A DNA stretch of 34,719 nucleotides. Source: CAVDWX01 sp963612735 (GTDB lineage Bacteria; Bacillota_I; Bacilli_A; RFN20; CAG-826). Location of the stretch: contig CAVDWX010000096.1 of NCBI GenBank assembly GCA_963612735.1, forward strand, positions 1 through 34,719, in the 5' to 3' direction. Below, piece by piece: positions 18,916-27,505 of the stretch. The first letter of the stretch is position 1. Every line of letters starts with the position of its first letter. The translations under genes and the position numbers were made by a program. Under the pieces are notes generated by a model. It searched no databases. It had not been told where the DNA came from and worked only from the letters and a program-made list of their open reading frames with translations.

Positions 18916-18955
18916 TAATGAGGGACGATTCTTCTTCCCTCATTATTTTATTTTT
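18916..18955 (+). terminator. Rho-independent terminator after the tape-measure gene
   Basis: A 10-bp stem, TAATGAGGGA (18916-18925) with TCCCTCATTA (18936-18945, one-base register choice), is followed by TTTTATTTTT. It sits 10 bases after the tape-measure stop and before a fresh ribosome binding site, so transcription must pass it to reach the tail-tip genes. Confidence 0.8.
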
Positions 18956-18985
18956 ATAAACAATATAAGAATTAGGAGTAAGAAT

Positions 18986-19192
18986 ATGAAGTTGTTCGAT
19001 AGAACATATAAATATACATTTAGTCTAAAAAAATATTTAACAGATATTTTTTGGGAGGATGATGAAGGCAGACGATGGGCTGAAAAAGCCGATGGGAAGC
19101 CTGTTGAAATAATTAGTACCAAATGCGGTCGTATTTATATTGATAAAGAAACACAAACTGTAGTTCCGCAATGGTGCGATATTGAAGAATAA
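18986..19192 (+). CDS. Small protein of unknown function
   Basis: 68 residues, with AGGAG 8 bases before ATG. Charged and aromatic: FDRTYKYTFSLKKYLTDIFW at the N-terminus, then DDEGRRWAEKADGKP and a C-terminal beta-like CGRIYIDKETQTVVPQWC with two cysteines. No membrane segment or known motif is recognised. It is the first gene after the tape-measure terminator and precedes the distal tail gene. Coding is supported by the ribosome binding site, full use of the gap and same-strand spacing. Confidence 0.65.
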   Translation: MKLFDRTYKYTFSLKKYLTDIFWEDDEGRRWAEKADGKPVEIISTKCGRIYIDKETQTVVPQWCDIEE

Positions 19193-19230
19193 AATATACA
19201 TACCTTGTATATTTTTGAGTGGAGGTGCTT

Positions 19231-19497
19231 ATGGATAAAGAAAAGAATATCCTTGAGCTAGTAAAGCAGTACAAGGAAGAAAATGAGATTTTAAGAAAAA
19301 ACATAAAAGAATTAATTGAAGTAAATGAATCCTTAAAGGAAGATTTAGGCGATAATTGGGTTCATTCAAAAATATACAAAGATGCTATTAAAGAAGCAAA
19401 AGAAATGAAAGATAAATATGATGAAGCTTATAAAGAGATGATTAAAATCACCTCTGAATATAAGCAAAAGATGAAAGAATTAATCAATAAGTATTAG
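19231..19497 (+). CDS. Small coiled-coil protein of unknown function
   Basis: 88 residues from ATG 19231, chosen because GGAGG (19221-19225) lies 5 bases upstream; an in-frame GTG at 19219 overlaps that site. Almost entirely Lys/Glu-rich with heptad-like hydrophobic spacing (LELVKQYKEENEILRKNI, IKEAKEMKDKYDEAYKEM), so a long coiled coil is expected. No family is recognised. It ends 12 bases before the distal tail gene, suggesting a common transcript. Confidence 0.68.
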   Translation: MDKEKNILELVKQYKEENEILRKNIKELIEVNESLKEDLGDNWVHSKIYKDAIKEAKEMKDKYDEAYKEMIKITSEYKQKMKELINKY

Positions 19498-19509
19498 AAA
19501 GGAGTCCAT

Positions 19510-20334
19510 ATGAGAGTTGTTGATTTTGAGTGGTTGGGAAAGAAATTATCTGATTATGGTTATATTATTGGTTCGTTAGATAAATCAAGAAATAATCAAG
19601 AGATTGGTAATGACCTCTCCTACTCTAAAGATAAAGTGCCGAATGCTGATTATCTTTGTTCCGCAGGATTAACATTTGACGGTGCTTATGACATTGAATT
19701 TGGTATCATGCCTAACCCATGTGGGCATCCAGAAAATGATGGCATGACCTATGAAGAAATTAATGAAATGATGTATTGGTTGAATCAGAGAGGATTTTAT
19801 AAATTAACTTTAATTTATGATGAAGATGTTGAAGAGAAAGTATTTTATTACGGAACTTTTACCGCTGAATTAAATAAAGTTGGAAGCACCGTTACTGGTT
19901 TACAACTAGAATTTCAATCAAATTATCCGTATGGTCTTGTTTTAGTTGAAGAAGAATATGACATTGAGGCAAATACACCTGTGGCAATAGAATCGAAGTC
20001 TTTACAAATCGGTCATGTATATTTAGATGCTACGGTTACTTGTAATTCAGCAGGCGATTTAGAAATAACTAATGATTTAGACGAGAATAATCTAGTTAGG
20101 GTTAAAAATTGTATGAGTGGCGAAGAACTTAAATTAAATGGCAAGAATAAAATTATCACTTCTTCGTTAACTCATAAGCGTCTATATAATGACTTTAATA
20201 CGAATTTTATTCGGATATGTAATGTTTTAAAATCAGATGGTTCAGTGAATATCACGAATAGTTTTACTTCTAATCTTGATATTAATTTGAAGGTATCTTA
20301 TGAAGCGGTACGAAAGGTTGGAATTATATTATGA
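19510..20334 (+). CDS. Distal tail protein (Dit-like)
   Basis: 274 residues, with AAGGAG 8 bases before ATG. Dit forms the hexameric ring that links the tube to the tail hub. The sequence has the expected two-part layout: an N-terminal beta domain containing DFEWLGKKLSDYGYIIGSLD and FEFGIM-like strands (YDIEFGIMPNPC), then YYGTFTAELNKVGSTVTGLQ with LEFQSNYPYG, typical of the Dit/Sipho_tail family, and a C-terminal beta domain (VARIATIONS of VYLDATVTCNSAGDLEITN) suited to a galectin-like fold. It overlaps the hub gene by ATGA, the usual Dit-Tal order and coupling. Family assignment is by motif and order. Confidence 0.82.
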   Translation: MRVVDFEWLGKKLSDYGYIIGSLDKSRNNQEIGNDLSYSKDKVPNADYLCSAGLTFDGAYDIEFGIMPNPCGHPENDGMTYEEINEMMYWLNQRGFYKLTLIYDEDVEEKVFYYGTFTAELNKVGSTVTGLQLEFQSNYPYGLVLVEEEYDIEANTPVAIESKSLQIGHVYLDATVTCNSAGDLEITNDLDENNLVRVKNCMSGEELKLNGKNKIITSSLTHKRLYNDFNTNFIRICNVLKSDGSVNITNSFTSNLDINLKVSYEAVRKVGIIL

Positions 20335-23300
20335 TTTTACTTGATGAAAATAATTTAGTTCAGACCTTTACAGTAGAATTATCGACACGAGATCATAATC
20401 ATTTGGGGGTGCTGTCTCCTATTGATTTACAAGTCGAAGTTAATTTTAATGAAGCTGATGAGATTAGTTTCGATATTTATAAATATGCTGATGATGAATT
20501 AGCTCAATTAAACGAAAATGAAGTCAAACAGAAAAAATATTTGTGGGATGAATTAACAGACTTTAAATTTGTTTACGTAAAAGAATTAGAAGAATATTTT
20601 GAAATCGAAGTAGAAATCAATGATGAAGATGAACTTTATAAGAGTGTTAACGGTAAAGGTGCTTGTGAATCTGAGTTAGGACAAAATTTATTGTTTGGTT
20701 TAGAAATCAACACTGAAAATGATATTAAGCGAACAGATTACTTACAACCGACTGTATTTTATAATCCTGATGCTCCTGAAGCTTCGTTGCTACATCGTGT
20801 ACTTAGTGGCGTCCCGCAATATTCAATCGGACATGTAGATACTACTTTGATGAATATTCAGAGAACATTTGACGCAGATGATGAAGATATTTATTCATTC
20901 TTGACTGAAACTGTTGCCGAAGAGATTGGTTGTATCTTTATATTTGATTCTGTTAATCGTGTTGTCAATGCATATGATTTAAAGACTACTTGTCTTGATT
21001 GTGGATATAGAAGTGAATTGCAATTTGATGTCTGTCCTGAATGCGGTGGTACTTCCCTTCACTATCCTTATGGAGACGATACTACTATTATTGTAGACAC
21101 TGAGAACTTAGCCGAATCGGTTTCATTCGAGACAGATACTAAGAATGTTAAAAATACGTTCAAGATGGAAGCTGGCGATGATAATATGACCGCTGCTGTT
21201 AGAAATAGAAATCCTAATGGTAGTAATTATATTTATTATTTTTCTGAAGAACAAAAACATGAAATGCCAGATGAACTAGTAGAAAAGCTAGATTCGTATG
21301 ACGCATTAATGGATCAATATGATGATGAATATTCTAATCTGATGGAGCGTATCTATGAAGAGATGGATAAATATTCATATTATGAAATATCTATGATGCC
21401 TAATGAAAAGATTGTAGATGAATTGCCTGATATTGGCGATGCTCTAGAAGGAACATTTTATTTAATTAAACAAGATGGTAAAGAATATATTTATGATGAA
21501 TATGCCATTAATAATGGTGAATGGGTTAAAATTGATGAAGTAGCTAAGTATGAATATTCTACTGCTACCGTAGAATTAAAAAAGATAACCGATTCTATTC
21601 CGCATGATAAACTTCCCTTCTTTAGTGTCTCTCAATTAGGTGAATATACTTCTACAGCAACTGTTAATAGTTATTTAATGTCTTATCTTAAGACTTTGTA
21701 TGCAAGTGGTTATTTTACAGCAACTGTTAATTTAGAAAACTGGGTTTATCAAGGCGAAGATGAAGATGGAACAATTTGGGGCTTATGGGTTGGAACTATT
21801 ACTATGGAGAATAACTCTAATCCTGAAGATAAAGTTGTTTCTCAGACTTTAAATTTCTTCGTAAATGATGATTATGATACATATGTGTCTCAGAAGGTAG
21901 CTAGTGAACTAGCGAAATTAAAGGATGAAGATGGTAGTGTATATGATGTATTGAATATTCGTATTTATAATGAAGATAAAACCATCGATTATGATGCTAG
22001 TTTAGAAAAGTTCCAATATGCTATTCAATATTATAGTTTGCATAGACTTCAATCATTCTTGTCTGCTATTCAGAATTGTATAGATATCATGATTGAAGAA
22101 AATCAAGCTAAAGAAAGTTCTGATTTATATACTACTTTATACACACCTTATTATAAAAAGTTGTATTCGGTTCAAAGTGAAATTGATAAAAGACAGACTA
22201 CGCTTGATTCAATTAACGAAATGCTTCAATTAAGATATAAAAGACAAAAAGAAATTCAATCAGCTCTAAATTTCAAAGAGTATTTAGGCGAAGATTTATA
22301 TAAAGTCTTTTGTATGTATAAACGAGAAGAAACGTTTAAGAATGATAATTACATTAGTGATGGTTTAGAAAATAAAGAGCTGTTAGAAAATGCAGGCTCT
22401 TTTTTAAATGCAGCTAAAGATGAATTATATAAGTCTGGTGAATATCAACATAGCATCGATGCTGATTTGCAGAATCTTTTAGCTATAAAGGAATTTCAAC
22501 CATTAAGAAAATCATTTGTAGTTGGTAATTTCATACGAGTAAGAGTTGATGGTAAGCCATATAGATTACGCTTAATTACCATTGAATTTGATTTTGGAGA
22601 TACGAATCATATAGATGTAGAATTTTCTGATGTTACTAAAATTAAAAATGGAGTCACAGATGTATACGATGTATTAAATCAAGCATCATCTATGGCAACG
22701 TCATATGGATATTTAACTAATCAAGTAACGAATTCAAAAGATACAGTAAACATGTTTAAAGATTTTGTTAATTATGGTATGACTACCACCGCTGTTAAAA
22801 TCGTTAATGACTCAGATAGACAAGATATTACATTTGATGATAGTGGTATTTCTCTTAAGCGTAGGCTAGATTATGCAGATGAATATGAATTGTATCAAAT
22901 GAAGATTATTAACAATGGTCTTTATATTACAACTGATGGTTGGCGAACTGTAGAATGTGCGATTGGTAAATTCTATACATCTGATCCAGATACAGGCAAA
23001 CAAGTCTTAAAATATGGTATATTGACTGATGCTTTAGTAGGTAAATTAATTCTAGGTGAAGAATTAAAGATTTATTCAGAAGATTCATCAGCTACATTGT
23101 CATTTGATAATCATGGTTTAGTCTTAAATGCAAAAGATAACGGTAGTGGAAAATATGATAAAATCTTCTCTATCCAAAAGGATGGCGTAGACCAATTATA
23201 TATTGATAATAAAGGTAATGTTATCTTAAATCAATATGTTCAAACGGCTGATGTTGTACGTTTAATTGAATCTGAAACGGCTAAGTTTGATGACCTCTAT

Positions 23301-26300
23301 GTTAAAAATGAAACAGTTGAAAAGTTATTTGCAGATTATGTAAAGACTGAGAACTTAGAGGCTGAGATAATTAAAACAAGTACGATTGAAGCCATTAAAG
23401 GTAATATTACACAGCTTCAATCAGATTATGTGCAAGTTAATGATAAGCTCGTAGCAAATAATGCTTCGATTGAAGATTTAAAGGCAACAAAATTAGATGC
23501 GGGTGAATTAACTGCTTATAAAGCTACTGTAGAAAATTTATTAGCTTCTTACGCAACAATAAAGCAATTAGAGGCAGATTATCTTAAGGCAAAAGATATC
23601 GAAGCTGATTATGCAAAGATAACATTGCTAGAGAGTACATATGCTACCATCGAAAATCTTAATGCAACTAAGGCGACAATTGAAGATTTGATTGCTAAAA
23701 AAGCAAGCATTGAAGATTTAAATGCTGTTAATGCGCAGATAACTAATTTAAATGCGGAATATGCAAAAATTAACAATTTAGTAGCTGAAAAAGTTGATGC
23801 TGAATATGTACAGGCTGAACTTGTTAAGTCCAATAAGGTCATCACTGACCAAATAGATGCGATTAACGCAACAATTGAAAGCTTAGATGTAAAATATGCA
23901 ACTATTGAGCAATTAAACGCAGCTAAGGCTAATTTAGAAGAATTAATTGCTAAAAAGGCTACAATTGACGAATTAAACACAGCCAAAGCAGAGATTGGCG
24001 TGCTAGATACTAATTTAGCTAATATTAATACGATTCTTTCTGGTTCTATTGGTTCAGGAAGTATTCAGACTATGCATTTAACAGCGGATAATGTTGTTAT
24101 AGATGACGCTATTATTAAGAGTGCGAATATTTCAGACTTAGATGTCAGCAAATTAAACGCTGGCGAAATTAGCACAAATAAATTCCTTATTAAAAGTGAT
24201 AATGGTGGAATCGTCATCAATGGTTCTACTCAACAATTTAAAGACAAAAACAATAAGGTCAGATTGCAAGTCGGACAAGACGCACAAGGTAATTTTAATT
24301 TTATTGTGTTTGGTGAAGATGGTACTACTGCTATTTATGATGAAAATGGTATTACAAGTAAAGCAGTGCCTGATGGTTTAATTGTAGATGGTATGGTTGC
24401 TGACGATGCCAATATTGCAGGTTCTAAACTTAATATCGATTCCGTAGTCGAGAAGATAAATGAAGATGGAAGTAAGAATATTAATTCAAGTAAGATTTGG
24501 ATTGATGATGAAAATCAGTCATTAGGTGCTAAGTTTACTAATATTGAAAACTCTATTACTTCAAATAGCTCTGATTTAACTAATTTTATTAATCAAACAA
24601 CAAAAGACTTAGATAGTCTTCAAGGGCAAATTGATGGAAGCATTCAGACCTTCTTCTATGAATATGAGCCAACTAATAATAAAGTTCCTTCAAATGAATG
24701 GACTACAACTAGTTTAAAGAACAATCACTTAGGAGATTTATTCTATAACACAAAGACTGGTTATTGTTATCGTTGGCAAGTTGTCAATAATGAATATTCA
24801 TGGCAACGTATTACCGATGTAGACGTTACAAAAGCTTTAGCTGACGCAGCTAATGCACAAGAAACAGCAGACAATAAGAGAAGAGTGTTTGTAATAACCC
24901 CTACTCCACCATATGATGTTGGTGATTTATGGACGCAAGGTAGTACTGGTGAAATTCTTAAATGTAAGGTTGCTAAAACAAGCCAACAGACTTATGCCGA
25001 GTCGGATTGGGAGAAGGCTAGTAAATACACGGATGATTCTAAGGCAACTGAAGTTGATTCAAAAGTAACCACCCTTCAAACTAATTTTGAAGTGGAACAA
25101 GGTAAAATTACATCTTTAATTAAAGAGACTGAAAATATTAAGAATACATATGCTACAGAATCTGAATTGACTACTTTGACTGATAAATACAATCAAACTG
25201 TTTCTAAAGTTGAAGGTAATACGACAACTATTGCAAATATTCAAACATCAGTGGATACGCTGAATACTGATTATAAAGCAATGGATTCTAAGATGACCGA
25301 AATCAAACAGACAGCGGATGGTGTATCTACGACAGTCACGCAAAGTAAGAGCAAATGGGATCAAGCATCTACAAACGCAAGTAATGCCTTGACACAGGTG
25401 CAAAAAGCTCAAGAAACTGCTACTTCGGCTCAGTCTATTGCTACTCAAAACGCTAATAAATTTGAGTGGATTATTAAAAGTGGCACTGATAAGACGAATT
25501 TTACTTTAACTGATAGAACAGCTCAATTGGTAGCTGATAATATCAATATTAATGGATTAGTTAGCTTTAAAGGCTTAGATAGCGGTACGCAATCGTTAAT
25601 TAATAGCAAAATGGAGACTAGTGCTGTTAAAGAATACATAGCTTCTAGAGGCGAAAACTTAATAATCAACGGTAATGCCTCTATGGGTGACAATACGAAT
25701 TTTAATAGTTTTTTATATGATGGAAGTGATACCTATTCGGGAGCTGGATCTTTTACAATATCACCAACGCTCGGTCAATACGAATCGAGATGGATAGATG
25801 AGTATATCCCTGTTGACACATCTTTGAATTATGAATTATCTTACTATATTAAATCTGATAATTATGATGCTTTATATTATGACTGTATAACTTGTTATGA
25901 TGTTGATAAAAAAGAAATTAATGTTTCATATATAATGTGGCAACCAAATAGTACGACTACTCTAGCTAAAGACCTTAAAGATGGTGACACTGTAGTTTAT
26001 TTAACTGATGTTTCTGGTTTTAATGCGTCTTTGACTCAAGATTATACTAAAGCTTTGATTTTTTGGAACTATACAAATTCCAAAGGTTATACATATGAGC
26101 CAGAGACTTACTCTAGATATTATTATGTAGATTTATGGGAAGACGCAAGTTCTATTGATACGACAAACAACACCATAACTCTGAAATCAGCATGGTCAAA
26201 CGGTACTTTTTCTGCTGGAACATCTGTATCTCAAGGTTCTTCGTCAAATACATTTGTATATTTGAATTCGAATTATAGAGCGGAACCAATTAATACATGG

Positions 26301-27494
26301 ATTCAGAAAAAAGGAATAATAGGCGGAATTGGCATTAATAACGAAAATTGTAAATTTAGATATGGAACGGCATATATTAAAGTGGGCTGGATGATATGGC
26401 ATCAATCAACGGCAACTAAATACTCTATATCTAATATTAGTTTTACTTCCAATGGTGATTTAAAAGCAAACCAATCAATCATTGATAACTGGGCAAAAGA
26501 TTCTATTGTCAACGGTGAGACTGTTATTAATGGTGGCTATATTAAAACAAATACTATTAACACAGACCAGTTAGCAGTACAAAGCATATTTGCCACAGGA
26601 ACTGCCGTTATGAATATTATCAACGCTCAAGAAATTGACGCTAGACGTATTACAACAGGGCGATTAATTGGTGAACGAATCGATGCTCGTGGAATAACAG
26701 TCACATCAGATGACAATGTTGAAACAGTTAGAATAGATTCAAATGGTGATTTAACCATGCGAGGCAATTTTAGTAGTTATAACTATGTCAGCGGTCAATC
26801 AGGTTGGGCTATTAACAGCAATGGTACGGCTGAATTTAACGATGTAATTGCTAGAGGTAGTGTCATTACTGGTGATGGCGGAATTATATCAAATAGCGGT
26901 TCTGCATCGGATGTAACCTTCTGGGCTGGCTCTGATTACTCAAATAGAAAAGATGCTCCGTTTATTGTTTATTCTGATGGTTCTATTAAGGCAACTAAAG
27001 GTGAATATAGCGGTTTATGGACTGGTGATATTGAAGTCGGCAACATTAAGATATCCGATCCAAGCAAATTAGCTGGCGATGATGCTTTACTGACCATTCA
27101 AAATGGTAGTAATGGAATAAAGCGAGTCCAATTATCAGATACAAATATAAGTGCATTTGCACAAAATATTTCAATTACAGATAATTCGTATTCAGAAAAA
27201 ATAAGTTTAAGTCAACAAGGAATTGGATATTTTAGTAATAGTATCAATATTGATAATGCTTCATATCTAAATAATACTAGCTTACTACTTAATAAAAATG
27301 AATTAACTACAAATTCTAAAGGTTTCGTATTTAAGAATGATGTCGATGTAGGTCTATCTGGCTACAACAATAATTTAACTGTGCACGGTAGGTCAATTCA
27401 AGATAATGCAACTATTTATAGTACGCTCCTATTTGGAGATAATGTGTTATTAACTAGATTGGCTACTGGTTTAAATATAGATGTATTAGTTTAG
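20331..27494 (+). CDS. Tail hub/fibre protein (Tal-like) with carbohydrate-binding-like region
   Basis: 2387 residues; ATG 20331 overlaps the Dit stop. Residues 1 to about 800 look like the gp27/Tal-type hub, with a zinc-ribbon insertion (C221, C224, C235, C238) and a helical hairpin near 615-650. Residues about 990-1236 are a long run of ATIEDLNAKKA-type heptads, expected to form a trimeric stalk. GDLFYNTKTGYCYRW (about 1467) and PYDVGDLWTQG (about 1526) are small modules common in Firmicutes phage tail proteins. Residues about 1774-2041 begin GENLIINGNASMG and resemble a beta-sandwich carbohydrate-binding module. The last third has repeated beta-rich fibre segments (RIDARGITVTSDDN, GWAINSNGTAEFNDVIARG). 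It probably anchors the tip and binds the host surface. No protease active site was recognised. Confidence 0.82.
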   Translation: MILLDENNLVQTFTVELSTRDHNHLGVLSPIDLQVEVNFNEADEISFDIYKYADDELAQLNENEVKQKKYLWDELTDFKFVYVKELEEYFEIEVEINDEDELYKSVNGKGACESELGQNLLFGLEINTENDIKRTDYLQPTVFYNPDAPEASLLHRVLSGVPQYSIGHVDTTLMNIQRTFDADDEDIYSFLTETVAEEIGCIFIFDSVNRVVNAYDLKTTCLDCGYRSELQFDVCPECGGTSLHYPYGDDTTIIVDTENLAESVSFETDTKNVKNTFKMEAGDDNMTAAVRNRNPNGSNYIYYFSEEQKHEMPDELVEKLDSYDALMDQYDDEYSNLMERIYEEMDKYSYYEISMMPNEKIVDELPDIGDALEGTFYLIKQDGKEYIYDEYAINNGEWVKIDEVAKYEYSTATVELKKITDSIPHDKLPFFSVSQLGEYTSTATVNSYLMSYLKTLYASGYFTATVNLENWVYQGEDEDGTIWGLWVGTITMENNSNPEDKVVSQTLNFFVNDDYDTYVSQKVASELAKLKDEDGSVYDVLNIRIYNEDKTIDYDASLEKFQYAIQYYSLHRLQSFLSAIQNCIDIMIEENQAKESSDLYTTLYTPYYKKLYSVQSEIDKRQTTLDSINEMLQLRYKRQKEIQSALNFKEYLGEDLYKVFCMYKREETFKNDNYISDGLENKELLENAGSFLNAAKDELYKSGEYQHSIDADLQNLLAIKEFQPLRKSFVVGNFIRVRVDGKPYRLRLITIEFDFGDTNHIDVEFSDVTKIKNGVTDVYDVLNQASSMATSYGYLTNQVTNSKDTVNMFKDFVNYGMTTTAVKIVNDSDRQDITFDDSGISLKRRLDYADEYELYQMKIINNGLYITTDGWRTVECAIGKFYTSDPDTGKQVLKYGILTDALVGKLILGEELKIYSEDSSATLSFDNHGLVLNAKDNGSGKYDKIFSIQKDGVDQLYIDNKGNVILNQYVQTADVVRLIESETAKFDDLYVKNETVEKLFADYVKTENLEAEIIKTSTIEAIKGNITQLQSDYVQVNDKLVANNASIEDLKATKLDAGELTAYKATVENLLASYATIKQLEADYLKAKDIEADYAKITLLESTYATIENLNATKATIEDLIAKKASIEDLNAVNAQITNLNAEYAKINNLVAEKVDAEYVQAELVKSNKVITDQIDAINATIESLDVKYATIEQLNAAKANLEELIAKKATIDELNTAKAEIGVLDTNLANINTILSGSIGSGSIQTMHLTADNVVIDDAIIKSANISDLDVSKLNAGEISTNKFLIKSDNGGIVINGSTQQFKDKNNKVRLQVGQDAQGNFNFIVFGEDGTTAIYDENGITSKAVPDGLIVDGMVADDANIAGSKLNIDSVVEKINEDGSKNINSSKIWIDDENQSLGAKFTNIENSITSNSSDLTNFINQTTKDLDSLQGQIDGSIQTFFYEYEPTNNKVPSNEWTTTSLKNNHLGDLFYNTKTGYCYRWQVVNNEYSWQRITDVDVTKALADAANAQETADNKRRVFVITPTPPYDVGDLWTQGSTGEILKCKVAKTSQQTYAESDWEKASKYTDDSKATEVDSKVTTLQTNFEVEQGKITSLIKETENIKNTYATESELTTLTDKYNQTVSKVEGNTTTIANIQTSVDTLNTDYKAMDSKMTEIKQTADGVSTTVTQSKSKWDQASTNASNALTQVQKAQETATSAQSIATQNANKFEWIIKSGTDKTNFTLTDRTAQLVADNININGLVSFKGLDSGTQSLINSKMETSAVKEYIASRGENLIINGNASMGDNTNFNSFLYDGSDTYSGAGSFTISPTLGQYESRWIDEYIPVDTSLNYELSYYIKSDNYDALYYDCITCYDVDKKEINVSYIMWQPNSTTTLAKDLKDGDTVVYLTDVSGFNASLTQDYTKALIFWNYTNSKGYTYEPETYSRYYYVDLWEDASSIDTTNNTITLKSAWSNGTFSAGTSVSQGSSSNTFVYLNSNYRAEPINTWIQKKGIIGGIGINNENCKFRYGTAYIKVGWMIWHQSTATKYSISNISFTSNGDLKANQSIIDNWAKDSIVNGETVINGGYIKTNTINTDQLAVQSIFATGTAVMNIINAQEIDARRITTGRLIGERIDARGITVTSDDNVETVRIDSNGDLTMRGNFSSYNYVSGQSGWAINSNGTAEFNDVIARGSVITGDGGIISNSGSASDVTFWAGSDYSNRKDAPFIVYSDGSIKATKGEYSGLWTGDIEVGNIKISDPSKLAGDDALLTIQNGSNGIKRVQLSDTNISAFAQNISITDNSYSEKISLSQQGIGYFSNSINIDNASYLNNTSLLLNKNELTTNSKGFVFKNDVDVGLSGYNNNLTVHGRSIQDNATIYSTLLFGDNVLLTRLATGLNIDVLV
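23283..24030 (+). repeat. Degenerate heptad-type coding repeats in the tail hub protein
   Basis: The segment encodes many copies of a 7-11 residue motif around ATIEDLNA, LEADYAKI and EELIAKKA, with Ile/Leu at regular spacing. The DNA repeats only loosely (GCAACAATTGAA-like words). It fits a trimeric coiled-coil stalk between the hub and receptor-binding parts. Limits are approximate. Confidence 0.75.
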
Positions 27495-27505
27495 GAGGTG
27501 AATAA

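Noticed and set aside
23609..23986. Antisense ORF of 125 codons across the coiled-coil repeats
   Set aside because: It is a shadow of the repetitive sense codons, with no ribosome binding site and repeat-derived composition.
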